Below are positions 49,583-58,374 of a stretch of DNA of 64,000 nt, in pieces. The DNA lies in assembly GCF_009498235.1 (NCBI RefSeq), contig NZ_CP044205.1, forward strand, positions 1,799,389-1,863,388. Reading direction: 5' to 3'. A model generated the notes under the pieces. It was not told the DNA's origin, made no database searches, and was given only the letters and a program-made list of their open reading frames with translations. Every line of letters starts with the position of its first letter. Within the stretch, counting starts at the first letter, position 1. The stretch is from Candidatus Methylospira mobilis. GTDB lineage: Bacteria > Pseudomonadota > Gammaproteobacteria > Methylococcales > Methylococcaceae. The translations under genes and the position numbers were made by a program.

Positions 49583-50128
49583 TTGGCTCACGAAGCGAAA
49601 GCAAAACCAGGCGCAGCTGCAGTTTACGCTATCGCAGGTGTTGTAATGCTGACGGTTGCCACTGGTTATTTCGGGATACAGTTCCGGAGTAGCCAGGTAC
49701 CCGGTAATGTAATTTTTTCCACACTGGAAAACAGGCAAATTAACCTGGACGCGTTGAAAGGCGCGCCGGTGCTTGTTACGTTTTGGGCGACCGATTGCCG
49801 GGTTTGTCTGCGTGAACTGGACGGTTTATCCGCTTTGTACCGGGAATTCGAAGGCCTCGGTTTTCATATCCTGGCAGTGGCGATGTCTTATGACATGCCC
49901 AGTCAGGTTGTGGCGGTACGCAATGTCAGGCAGCTTCCCTTTCCAGTTGTTTACGATCAACAGGGCATTCTGGCCAAGGCTTTTCATAATGTGCGCTGGG
50001 TGCCTGACAGTTTTTTGATAGGGGTCGATGGCGAACTGATACAGCACTGGACGGGGATGCCTGATTTCGATCAATTGCGCTCGCGTATCAGGAAAATGAT
50101 TGAGGAGAGACGTTCGGATGTGGCTTAA
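49583..50128 (+). CDS. TlpA-like membrane-anchored thiol-disulfide protein
   Basis: About 181 residues. One N-terminal membrane segment (about residues 12-30) is followed by a periplasmic thioredoxin fold of the TlpA/ResA type. The active-site motif is WATDCRVC, a CxxC with Arg-Val between the cysteines, and the cis-Pro loop is WVPDSFLIGVDG. It probably reduces or oxidises periplasmic thiols, for example in cytochrome maturation. The start is uncertain: TTG 49583 has no clear ribosome site, and ATG 49646 would remove part of the membrane helix. It overlaps hemJ by 11 bases. Confidence 0.82.
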   Translation: MAHEAKAKPGAAAVYAIAGVVMLTVATGYFGIQFRSSQVPGNVIFSTLENRQINLDALKGAPVLVTFWATDCRVCLRELDGLSALYREFEGLGFHILAVAMSYDMPSQVVAVRNVRQLPFPVVYDQQGILAKAFHNVRWVPDSFLIGVDGELIQHWTGMPDFDQLRSRIRKMIEERRSDVA

Positions 50129-50540
50129 GGCATTCCATATTATTTTTATGGTGACTTGGTTTGCGGGGCTTTTTTATCTTCCTCGTTTATTTGTGTACCA
50201 TGCCATGAGTTCTGACGTGGTCAGTATCGAGCGCTTCAAGATCATGGAGCGCAAACTGTATTTCGGCATCATGACGCCGGGTATGATATTGACGCTGGTT
50301 TTCGGAGGCTGGATGCTGCATGAATACGCCTGGGATCTGTATAAAACGAGCGGATGGCTGCACCTCAAACTGGCGTTGATTGTTCTATTGGTGGGATACC
50401 ATTCCTGGTGCGGAATCTGCCTGTTCAAGCTCAAGCACGATCAGAACAGACATAGTCATGTGTTTTTCAGATGGATGAACGAGGTGCCGGTTGTGTTTCT
50501 GATCGCTATCGTTTTACTTGCGAGTTTGAAGCCTTTTTGA
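50118..50540 (+). CDS. hemJ: HemJ protoporphyrinogen oxidase
   Basis: A 140-residue protein with about four membrane helices. It has the HemJ opening MWLKAFHIIFMVTWFAGLFY followed by LPRLFVYH, and the conserved KLYFGIMTPGMILTLVFGGW, WLHLKLALIVLLVGYH. The conserved His and Lys residues are present. It oxidises protoporphyrinogen IX in haem synthesis. ATG 50118 is supported by GAGGAG 10 bases upstream. Confidence 0.92.
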   Translation: MWLKAFHIIFMVTWFAGLFYLPRLFVYHAMSSDVVSIERFKIMERKLYFGIMTPGMILTLVFGGWMLHEYAWDLYKTSGWLHLKLALIVLLVGYHSWCGICLFKLKHDQNRHSHVFFRWMNEVPVVFLIAIVLLASLKPF

Positions 50541-50580
50541 ATTGCTACTAACGTTTTTTTTGATTTGACAGGTAAGATAT

Positions 50581-50793
50581 ATGCCTACTTACGATTATCA
50601 TTGTACCCAATGCCAGACCGAGTTCACGGTTCAGCACAAAATTAACGACCCCAAACCCGAATGCCCCGATTGCGGCGGAGAAGTGAAAAAGAAACTGGCT
50701 GCGCCTGCCATTGGCGGTATTGCTGCAGGCAGGGCATCGGCATCGCAGTTGCCTCCTTGCGGTATGGCGGGCGGCTGCGCCTGCCGGCATTAA
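50581..50793 (+). CDS. FmdB-type zinc-ribbon protein
   Basis: A 70-residue protein starting MPTYDYHCTQCQTEFTV, with CTQC and CPDC zinc-binding pairs and a Cys-rich tail CGMAGGCACRH. The FmdB/CxxC_CxxC_SSSS family is named after a regulator of a methylotroph formamidase, but most members are uncharacterised. Confidence 0.88.
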   Translation: MPTYDYHCTQCQTEFTVQHKINDPKPECPDCGGEVKKKLAAPAIGGIAAGRASASQLPPCGMAGGCACRH

Positions 50794-50940
50794 GAATCCC
50801 CATTTCGCTCCACTGTTGGAACAACAGGCTGAAAGGTGCCGGCAAGGGACTAACGGCTGGTTTGCATGATGCACTCGTGTTAATGTTTACTACTTCCGTA
50901 TAGCGTGCGGAATTCGGCAAATTAAGAGGAGACAATAATA

Positions 50941-51366
50941 ATGACTAATAAAAACGAAGCAGGTAGCGCGGTGAATAATATTCTGGCTACGCTAAAAGAT
51001 AATCCCAAAGCGCTGTATGGATTGGTAGGCGCGATAGTGGTAGTAGCTATTGTGATGGTAATGGGGGGTACGGAAAACGGCGAATTGGGTACGGCGAAAA
51101 TAGTTGCCGTAGCTCCCGGACAGCAGGTTCTGATAAAAAATCCGAACGTCGGCAATACTATCCTGACCGCTACGCCGAAACTGGTTTCAGCGGAAGAGGA
51201 AGACGATATGCAAGTACTCTGCCGTCAGGTGGCTGCGGGAACGTCCGCCGTTGTTGAGGAAGAAATAACCGCGAATTATTTGAGCTTCGTCAAGGTAGCG
51301 CTGAAAGACGGCGAATGCCAGGGCAAGACCGGTTGGGTTCCCAAGGTTAATATTACAGCGAAATAA
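50941..51366 (+). CDS. Single-pass membrane protein, unknown
   Basis: A 141-residue protein with a membrane helix at about residues 25-41 (LYGLVGAIVVVAIVMVM) and a C-terminal outside domain with two cysteines (VLCRQ and DGECQG). The tail, KTGWVPKVNITAK, looks like the end of an SH3-type barrel. The start has AGGAG 12 bases upstream. No family recognised with confidence. Confidence 0.7.
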   Translation: MTNKNEAGSAVNNILATLKDNPKALYGLVGAIVVVAIVMVMGGTENGELGTAKIVAVAPGQQVLIKNPNVGNTILTATPKLVSAEEEDDMQVLCRQVAAGTSAVVEEEITANYLSFVKVALKDGECQGKTGWVPKVNITAK

Positions 51367-51580
51367 GCTCATTCGCAGGTTATTTCAATGCTTTCCTGGT
51401 TGAGCCGGGGGCGAGGTGCTCTCGGTCAACCAACGGACAGCGGCACTCTCGGATCAACCAACGCTCCATACGCTTCGCCTTGCGCATGGCAGAGCGGTTT
51501 CGGCAACTAGCGGTTGTCGTTTTACGCTGTGCCGGCAGTAATCGGTAAAGATGAGGGGGCTCCACTTTCCTTTTACCCGG

Positions 51581-51970
51581 ATGATGTCAGCAGTAAAGCG
51601 GATGATAGCGCGTCTTGATCGGGGCGAGCATATATGTTTCAGTGAAAGTATTGTGCTAATTGATGCTTTGTATAGCTTTGTTCCCGTTCGTTTCATTAAC
51701 GGAGTCGGCAGCGCGGCTCCGGTTATTAATGAGGCCGGGACCAATAAAGGTTCCTGCAAGATTTTCTATTTCGCCCGATTGCATGGTTTATCCCCACAGC
51801 AGACGCTTGCCCTGTTCGGAGATTACTACCGGCTGGATGTTTTGCAGCACCCGGAAGCTACCGACCATGCCAATATTCGTACGTTCATGCGTTACGGTTG
51901 GGAGGGTATTCATTATGAGGGCGTTGCCTTGGTCGCGCGCGACAGTCAATCGGATTCCCGACTAAAATAG
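51581..51970 (+). CDS. HopJ-type family protein
   Basis: A 129-residue protein with the HopJ signature: IVLIDALYSFVPVRFINGVG, NEAGTNKGSCKIFYFARLHG, FGDYYRLDVLQHP and DHANIRTFMRYGWEGIHYEG. The family is named for a Pseudomonas type III effector but is widespread in non-pathogens, where its role is unknown. Start 51581 is chosen on family length. Its 3' end overlaps the convergent trhP gene by 25 bases. Confidence 0.85.
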   Translation: MMSAVKRMIARLDRGEHICFSESIVLIDALYSFVPVRFINGVGSAAPVINEAGTNKGSCKIFYFARLHGLSPQQTLALFGDYYRLDVLQHPEATDHANIRTFMRYGWEGIHYEGVALVARDSQSDSRLK

Positions 51971-53304
51971 CGCGCCAACAAACCATATTCTTTCATTCCT
52001 TCTCGCGGCAGCGGCAATCTGATTTTCCACCCGGCGCCTGACGCTTCGCTGATAGCCACGCCTTGTTCGTTTTCCATATGCTCGACGACGATATCGAAGT
52101 TGCCTGCCGGCAAAATCAGTTCGAGCCTGTCACCTGCACATATCTTGTTTTTCACAAGAATATCGGCCATGCCGCTATTCACATCGTAGCCGGTAATCTC
52201 GCCGACAAATAATTGCTTGTTGCTCTCGGAATAACCACGCAGATAATTCTGGTGATCCTGGGTATGGTGCCGTTGATAAAAGCCGTCGGTGTAGCCGCGC
52301 TGGGCAAGGTTTTCCAGTATACCCAGCAGTTCCGGATTAAACGGTTTCCCCGATAGTGCGTCGTCAATGGCTTCGCGATAAGTCTGCGCGGTTCTGGCGA
52401 CATAATAATGGGACTTGGTGCGCCCTTCTATCTTGAGGCTGTTAACCCCTATGTCAATCAGCCTTTGTACATGTTCTATTGCACGCAGATCCTTGGAGTT
52501 CATGATGTAGGTTCCGTGTTCGTCTTCCATGACCGGCAGGAATTCTCCTGGCCGGTTTTCTTCTTCGAGAAGATAAACCCGGTCCGCCAGCGGGTGCCGG
52601 GCAGCGCCTCCGCATTCGGCCGCGCTGAGCGCCGACAGACTGATATCGAGCTTTCCCGCGGCTATGTCCCCGGCCTCGTTTTCATGGGCTTCGCTTAAGT
52701 CGTATTTCCAGCGGCAGGAGTTGGTGCAGGTGCCTTGATTGGGGTCTCGATGGTTGAAGTAGCCCGATAGCAGGCAACGTCCTGAATAGGCGATGCATAA
52801 TGCGCCGTGGACAAAGGTTTCGAGCTCCATGTCCGGGCATTGCTGGCGAATTTCCGCTACCTCGTCCAGCGATAGCTCGCGCGATAGAATGACGCGCGTG
52901 ATGCCTGCCTGCTGCCAGAATTTGACGCTCGCATAATTCATCGTGTTCGATTGCACGGAAAGGTGTACCGGCATCTCCGGCCAGTTTTCCCTGACCAGCA
53001 TAATCAGCCCGGGGTCGGCCATGATCAGCGCGTCCGGTTTCATCGCGACGATGGGCGCAATATCCTTGAGAAAGGTTTTTATCTTGCTGTTGTGCGGTAA
53101 GACGTTGCTTGCCAGATAAAACTTTTTACCGAGAGCGTGCGCTTCGGCGATGCCGGTCGCCAGGTTTTCTTCCAGAAAATCGTTATTGCGTACCCTGAGG
53201 CTGTAACGCGGCTGGCCGGCATAAACTGCGTCAGCGCCATAAGCGAAGGCGTAGCGCATATTTCGGATGGTGCCGGCAGGGGAGAGCAGTTCGACTGTAT
53301 TCAT
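51946..53304 (-). CDS. trhP: U32-family tRNA hydroxylation protein TrhP (YegQ)
   Basis: A 452-residue peptidase U32 family protein beginning MNTVELLSPAGTIRNMRYAF. It has PVHLSVQSNTMNYASVKFW, and ETFVHGALCIAYSGRCLLSG with TCTNSCRW supplying the conserved cysteines thought to hold an iron-sulfur cluster. YegQ/TrhP makes 5-hydroxyuridine at the tRNA wobble position using prephenate. Length and C-terminal domain fit YegQ rather than YhbU or YhbV. Confidence 0.88.
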   Translation of the reverse strand: MNTVELLSPAGTIRNMRYAFAYGADAVYAGQPRYSLRVRNNDFLEENLATGIAEAHALGKKFYLASNVLPHNSKIKTFLKDIAPIVAMKPDALIMADPGLIMLVRENWPEMPVHLSVQSNTMNYASVKFWQQAGITRVILSRELSLDEVAEIRQQCPDMELETFVHGALCIAYSGRCLLSGYFNHRDPNQGTCTNSCRWKYDLSEAHENEAGDIAAGKLDISLSALSAAECGGAARHPLADRVYLLEEENRPGEFLPVMEDEHGTYIMNSKDLRAIEHVQRLIDIGVNSLKIEGRTKSHYYVARTAQTYREAIDDALSGKPFNPELLGILENLAQRGYTDGFYQRHHTQDHQNYLRGYSESNKQLFVGEITGYDVNSGMADILVKNKICAGDRLELILPAGNFDIVVEHMENEQGVAISEASGAGWKIRLPLPREGMKEYGLLARYFSRESD

Positions 53305-53426
53305 GGAGGAGAGGGTAGGCTTACGGAATAGTAATTAAAGCCGTAGCTTCGCACGGCTTTCCATGTCGTTGTTTGGCTACGGTGTCATTCGCATAATGTT
53401 ATTGGATAAAGAGGCGCCGCGAGCTT

Positions 53427-54662
53427 TCAGTTACTGCTGCTTTGCCAGTTGTTCCGGGCTGGCAGCCAGATGTGCGTTCCCGCAGCCAGTGCGACCCTGC
53501 CGGCTCGGGTCTTATCGCTCCATGCCGGATTGATCACGTTCAGAGTGGTTTGATCCACCTGATATTTCCTGGCGATGTCGGAGACAAACAGGCTGCTGTC
53601 CAATGTAATCCGATTATGCTCCAGCGGGCGCTCGTACATTACGCCTTCAGGAAAATAAAGCTGAGGTTGCAGCGCAATATCTCGCGCAGCCAGATATTCC
53701 GCATAAAAATTCCTGGATGCGAAACCGAATTGCGGGCCATCGTATTCTTTTACCATGCGGTCGAAATCATGACCGTAGCGTTCCTTAGCTTTACTTATGC
53801 CGCCGATGCCGTGGTTATAAGAGGTCAACGCCAACGGCCACGAGCCCAGCCTGCTATAAGCGTGTTTCAGGTAACGGGCGGCACCGTGCGTAGCAATGAC
53901 GGGGTCCAGTCTTTCGTCTATCGATTCATCGACAGTCATGAAGGATTTAGCGGCTGAGCCGGTAAACTGCCAGATCCCTGTGGCCCCGACAGAGGACTTG
54001 GCATTGGTTTGAAACGAAGACTCGACATGAGGCAAATAGGCAAGGTCTTCGGGGAGTCCGGCGTTTCTAAAAATATCGCTGATGGCGCGATGGTAGCGGC
54101 CGCTGATTTCCAGTCCGCGCTTGAATTTTTCGCGCAAACCGCGCTGCGCACGCACGCGCTCGCTGCTGCCTTGTATGGCGTTGCGAGAGCCTGCGCTTTG
54201 TGTGATTTTAAGCGCCAGTGCGTTCTCGTGTGCGCTGAGTGGGACTCCTGCGCGTAACTTTTGATCCAGTTCGTCCAGTTGCGCCTGTAATTGAAAGCGC
54301 TTGTCCTTGACGAGTAGCTCCTGCTCCGGCGTATAAGAATCTTTTATTGTGCCGGGAAGTTCAATAACTTCATAGACCAGGCCCATGAATTTATTATCAT
54401 GCAAGGCTACCTGTCCACGGTTCCAGCGTGAGTATACGTTTCGCCAGAAAGCAACCTGTGTTTCCAGTTGAGGCGTACGGGGAAATGTACCTGATTGTTG
54501 CGCAAGCGGGTTTGCGGGCGCGTTTTCTGTTCCAACCTCGGGGATGACAGCGGGAGCCGTGCGAATTGCCGCTGGCGGTATCTCCTGTTGCCGCGTTTTC
54601 TGAGTGCCTGAGCACGATCCGAGCAGAAAAAGAATTAATGTAACTACGATGGTTTTCAGCAT
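53427..54662 (-). CDS. mltD: MltD-like lytic murein transglycosylase
   Basis: A 411-residue outer-membrane lipoprotein: the lipobox LLGSCSG is at about residues 14-20. The SLT domain (about 190-310) has the catalytic Glu in HVESSFQTNAKSSVGATGIW and ALTSYNHGIGG. A C-terminal LysM-like region (VSDIARKYQVDQTTLNVINP) binds peptidoglycan. It cleaves glycan strands to 1,6-anhydro ends. Confidence 0.88.
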   Translation of the reverse strand: MLKTIVVTLILFLLGSCSGTQKTRQQEIPPAAIRTAPAVIPEVGTENAPANPLAQQSGTFPRTPQLETQVAFWRNVYSRWNRGQVALHDNKFMGLVYEVIELPGTIKDSYTPEQELLVKDKRFQLQAQLDELDQKLRAGVPLSAHENALALKITQSAGSRNAIQGSSERVRAQRGLREKFKRGLEISGRYHRAISDIFRNAGLPEDLAYLPHVESSFQTNAKSSVGATGIWQFTGSAAKSFMTVDESIDERLDPVIATHGAARYLKHAYSRLGSWPLALTSYNHGIGGISKAKERYGHDFDRMVKEYDGPQFGFASRNFYAEYLAARDIALQPQLYFPEGVMYERPLEHNRITLDSSLFVSDIARKYQVDQTTLNVINPAWSDKTRAGRVALAAGTHIWLPARNNWQSSSN

Positions 54663-54690
54663 GTTGGTACTCCTCTGTAAATGCAGAGTT

Positions 54691-55104
54691 TCACGGAATC
54701 AACCCCTCGACACGCTCTGTAGCCGCTTCGCACTCAGGGACGCTTTTTGTCAGCTTCATATAGACGGTTACATCCAGCTTGCGGCCTTCTGCCTGCGCGC
54801 TTACAACTTCATTAAGCGGGGCGCACACCGACAGCATTTTTTTCTCAGCCTGATGTAACTCGGCGTTTTCCGTATCGCTATAGTCCGGATTTTCCAACGC
54901 CAACTCGGTAATTAGCGTATTGTAAACCATATTGTGATGGCGAAATACGCGTTCTACGTAGTCGGAAAATTCCTGCTGTGTCATATCCTGGGGAATTCCT
55001 GACGGCGTCGTCGTATGTATGAGCGCGCACGCGCAAAGCGACATAGCCATTATAAGACTGATAGAGCACGAATGTACTATAAGGCGCAATTGGGTAAGGG
55101 GCAT
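54691..55104 (-). CDS. Predicted lipoprotein, unknown
   Basis: A 137-residue protein with a signal sequence and a lipobox around Cys26 (MSLCAC). The mature part is helical, acidic and carries two further cysteines (VCAPLNEV and PECEAA). No family recognised. It lies just upstream of mltD on the same strand and may be co-transcribed. Confidence 0.65.
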   Translation of the reverse strand: MPLTQLRLIVHSCSISLIMAMSLCACALIHTTTPSGIPQDMTQQEFSDYVERVFRHHNMVYNTLITELALENPDYSDTENAELHQAEKKMLSVCAPLNEVVSAQAEGRKLDVTVYMKLTKSVPECEAATERVEGLIP

Positions 55105-55411
55105 TCTGTTTGGTTATGTTGTGCTTGAACCTCGTGTTGCTATCGGAGAACACGAGGGTATCTTGTATCTATTATTTGCGCTTCTCTTTGCCGAGTATGC
55201 CTTTTTTAGTAAGCTAAATACCGGACTTACTTTTTTTCTATAAATACGTAAAACAACTTATTGATATTGTTGGTTGTTGTTTTCGATCGTCTAAGAAAGC
55301 AGTACTTTTCGCGCGGTTATTCGGGGCAGTCGCTCGAATCGTGTCGACTTATGCCGCTTTGCAAAATCTGTTAGATTACACCTTTTACCTCCGATAAATA
55401 TTGAGGCCGTT

Positions 55412-55726
55412 ATGGACATCATGGATCAAATTAAAAATCAAATAGAATCTGCCGCCATTATTCTCTATATGAAGGGCACTCCCGAGTTTCCTCAGTGCGG
55501 GTTTTCCTCCAGAGCGGTGCAAATCCTCGAGCAGTGCGAAGTTGAGTTTAGTTATGTCAATATTTTCGAACACCCGGACATTCGCGATAATCTTAAACTT
55601 TACTCCAATTGGCCGACTTTTCCACAGTTATTTGTCAAAGGCGAGCTGGTGGGCGGCAGCGATATTATGCTGGAGCTTTATCAGAGCGGTGAGCTGCAGG
55701 ATATTCTTAAGAATGCACATCACTGA
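55412..55726 (+). CDS. grxD: Monothiol glutaredoxin
   Basis: A 104-residue Grx4-type protein with the active site CGFS in PEFPQCGFSSRAVQIL and the glutathione loop NWPTFPQLFVKGELVGGSDI. It carries and transfers iron-sulfur clusters. It is convergent with rnt. Confidence 0.95.
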   Translation: MDIMDQIKNQIESAAIILYMKGTPEFPQCGFSSRAVQILEQCEVEFSYVNIFEHPDIRDNLKLYSNWPTFPQLFVKGELVGGSDIMLELYQSGELQDILKNAHH

Positions 55727-55819
55727 AGGCCGTAGTTCAGACTATGCATTGCGGGCATCGTCAACGGCTGAGTCGGCAGTATGATCAACAGTCAGGCTTA
55801 TCTCCACTGCTTCCTCCTC

Positions 55820-56500
55820 TTATTGCAATGATATTGCGGTTTTGGGGTAAGAGGCTGACGTGGCGCTCGCGGAACTGGTTTCACTTAGCGTAATCAACTC
55901 GTTCCAGCGATTCACTATCGTGCAAAACAGCAATGCGGTTTGTTCCGCATCGTACAGCGCCGAGTGGGCCATTTTTTTGTCCCACTCGATACCGGCGGCC
56001 ACTACGGCTTTGGCGAGTACGGTCTGACAATAGGCTAATCCGCCCAGGGTTGCCGTATCGAAAGTGCTGAAAGGGTGGAACGGGTTTTTCTTTATGTTGC
56101 AACGCGATACGGCCGCGTTCAGGAAGCCGATATCGAATGCGGGGTTATGGCCCACCAGTATGGCGCGCGTACAACTGCTCCTTTTGACGGCTGCGCGTAC
56201 CGGCTGAAAAATTTTTTCCAAGGCTTCCTTCTCATCCAGCGCGATGCGCAGAGGATGGAAAGGATCTATTTTGTTGAACGCAAGCGCCGATTCGTCCAGA
56301 AGCGACCCCGGAAAGGGGTTTACATGAGCCGAACAGGTTTCGCCCGGTTTCAGGAAACCCTGTTCATCCATATCGGGAATGACCGCGGCAATTTCGAGCA
56401 CCGCATTATTTCGCGGATCGAAACCTGCTGTTTCGATATCGATAATAACGGGTAAGTAGCCTCTGAAGCGGCCGGACATGGGGGTTTTCTTGAAGCTCAT
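55820..56500 (-). CDS. rnt: Ribonuclease T
   Basis: A 226-residue DEDDh exonuclease. The motifs are [20 protein letters not shown] (Exo I), [16 protein letters not shown] (Exo II) and [15 protein letters not shown] (Exo III, with the catalytic His). It trims tRNA and small stable RNA 3' ends. In E. coli rnt and grxD are also near neighbours. Confidence 0.93.
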   Translation of the reverse strand: MSFKKTPMSGRFRGYLPVIIDIETAGFDPRNNAVLEIAAVIPDMDEQGFLKPGETCSAHVNPFPGSLLDESALAFNKIDPFHPLRIALDEKEALEKIFQPVRAAVKRSSCTRAILVGHNPAFDIGFLNAAVSRCNIKKNPFHPFSTFDTATLGGLAYCQTVLAKAVVAAGIEWDKKMAHSALYDAEQTALLFCTIVNRWNELITLSETSSASATSASYPKTAISLQ

Positions 56501-56770
56501 GAATTTACGCTTACTGAATTTGCTCGACTGTGACAGCGCTGGAGATTATTATATTACACATGCGTAATACATATTGCACCGGATAATGCTATGTGTCCGG
56601 CGAGGGTGCTTTTTTCGTTTATATGGGGTGCCAAGCCCGGGAAGCGCTGGTTTTTAGCAATCAGTCAGCTTCACTACTATAAAATCAAAGGTTTGGCATG
56701 TTATCCTATAAGAAAAACCGCACTATCAGTGCTTTTCTGGTTTTGGCTGAGTGATTTTTGGAATAACAAA

Positions 56771-57559
56771 ATGAAGTTTAGACCCGTTGCTTTCACATGG
56801 CTGAGATGGCCCATTGTGTCCGTCGTTATGCTGCTGCTTTCAGCTTGCGCTTCCGATATCAAACCCAATCCAAATGATCCTTGGGAGGGATGGAACCGCG
56901 GCGCGCAGAGCTTTAATGATGGTTTGGATGATTATTTGTTGAGGCCTATCGCCAAATCCTATCGTTTTGTTACGCCCGGTTTTGTCGACATGGGGGTGAC
57001 CAACTTCATGAATAATGTCGAGGATATTCTGGTTGTCGGCAACGATCTGCTTCAGTTCAAGCTGGGACAGTTCGGCATGGATAGCGGGCGATTCGTGATC
57101 AACACCGCCTTCGGTCTTGCCGGAGCGGTTGATATCGCCACTTATATGGGCTTGCCCAAACATGCTGAGGATTTTGATCAAACGCTGGGTACTTGGGGTA
57201 TTCCTTCAGGTCCTTATCTTGTTGTGCCTATTTTGGGTCCCAGCTCTCCCAGAGGGGTGGTGGGCATAGCAGGCGATATCGCGGCGAATCCGATCAACTG
57301 GGTCAATCCGATAGTGTGGCCTTATACCGTTGGCGCCGTGCGAATTATCGACAAGCGCGCCAACCTGTTGAGCGCTTCAAGTATTATCGAACAGGCTGCG
57401 GTGGATCGTTATGAGTTCATTCGAAACGCCTATTTACAGGATCGCAATTATAAAATTCATGACGGTAATATTCCTCTTGAGGATGACATAGAGCAGGAGC
57501 TTAACTCCGAGCAAGTATGGCAACCGGCAACAATTATCCCCAAGCCGGATAAAAAATAA
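56771..57559 (+). CDS. mlaA: MlaA (VacJ) outer-membrane lipid-asymmetry lipoprotein
   Basis: A 262-residue lipoprotein with lipobox LLLSAC at about residues 21-26. Family motifs are DPWEGWNRGAQSFND, DDYLLRPIAKSYRF, SGRFVINTAFGLAGAVD and EDFDQTLGTWGIPSGPYLVV. MlaA removes misplaced phospholipids from the outer leaflet. ATG 56771 is chosen because it gives a proper signal sequence; a longer frame from 56591 does not. The rest of the mla system is elsewhere. Confidence 0.92.
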   Translation: MKFRPVAFTWLRWPIVSVVMLLLSACASDIKPNPNDPWEGWNRGAQSFNDGLDDYLLRPIAKSYRFVTPGFVDMGVTNFMNNVEDILVVGNDLLQFKLGQFGMDSGRFVINTAFGLAGAVDIATYMGLPKHAEDFDQTLGTWGIPSGPYLVVPILGPSSPRGVVGIAGDIAANPINWVNPIVWPYTVGAVRIIDKRANLLSASSIIEQAAVDRYEFIRNAYLQDRNYKIHDGNIPLEDDIEQELNSEQVWQPATIIPKPDKK

Positions 57560-57585
57560 ATTCCGAATGTCCTTACTACTAACCG

Positions 57586-57640
57586 ATCATGGCGCAGGCG
57601 TCTCCCCGAACATGCAAAGCACTTGCGTCATGGCCTATTC
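57586..57640 (+). repeat. Partial interspersed repeat (copy C)
   Basis: CATGGCGCAGGCGTCTCCCC ... ACATGCAAA ... ACTTGCGTCATGG matches the palindromic half of copies A and B. The other half is missing. Confidence 0.6.
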
Positions 57641-58103
57641 CATTCAACCACAGCCCGCCCCACGGATTGCAGCGCAGCCCGGCTACGGTGGTTGCGAAGT
57701 ATGCTCCGCAAAATTCCGCCTTCGCCGCCCCGACGGGGGAGCGGATTGCCGATGCCGCTGTGGGAGTATGTTGGTATATGCGGTAGCAACCCCCTGATTG
57801 TAGCTGCTGTCTTAATGTTTCGTTTCACTCCAATACTTAAGGAAAGACGAAGCTGCGGGTCATAGAGACTCTTGGCCTCCTTTGCGCTTTTGCGAGATCG
57901 ACATTTGAGCGATCCGCCCCGCCTGTCGTCACTCAATTCGCACCCCTTTAACGCACTCTCTGGCGCTTGACTCAGTCCGGAGCATTCTTTTTTGTAGCAA
58001 TTCAGGCTTTGGATCTGGATAGGTGCAAGTCGAGACGCGCGCAGACGCGCCAATCTGAACTACGCCGTAAATTAACTCCTTAAGGCTCGATGTTTGTTTC
58101 CCC

Positions 58104-58130
58104 GTTACCGTGCAAATCGCATAGCGGTTG
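58104..58130 (-). repeat. Partial interspersed repeat (copy E)
   Basis: GTTACCGTGCAAATCGCATA followed by GCGG matches the outer end of copies B and D. Confidence 0.5.
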
Positions 58131-58330
58131 GGCGGTCTAATAACTTCAACCTCGATTCTACACGCGACATCCCGCTCGATGGTAGTGAACAGTTTTGCCT
58201 TTTGTATCACTTTACTAACATGGCGTGAATATTTCCTGCCTGTTTTATGCGTTTTTCATGGTTTCTTCGGGATATGCTCAGTATTGCCTGATTCTGTCAT
58301 CCTCCATAATTCTGCGGCTTTCAAAGACAA

Positions 58331-58346
58331 GCCCGCCCTGCCGGGC
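58331..58346 (+). promoter_or_regulatory. GC-rich hairpin in the mxaF leader
   Basis: GCCCG and CGGGC arms flank a six-base CCCTGC loop, 28 bases before mxaF and just ahead of its AGGAG ribosome site (58362-58366). No T-run follows. Confidence 0.4.
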
Positions 58347-58374
58347 ATGAATAAATTTATCAGGAGAAGAAACC

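Larger units (their letters stand above)
57560..58374. other. Long intergenic region upstream of mxaF
   Basis: About 815 bases with no supported gene. It holds partial repeats C and E and, in its last 100 bases, the mxaF leader. The length suggests a regulated promoter region, but no defined operator was recognised. Confidence 0.55.

Noticed and set aside
51454..51759. A 101-codon minus-strand frame opposite the HopJ-type gene
   Set aside because: The plus-strand HopJ motifs are clear, so this is a shadow.
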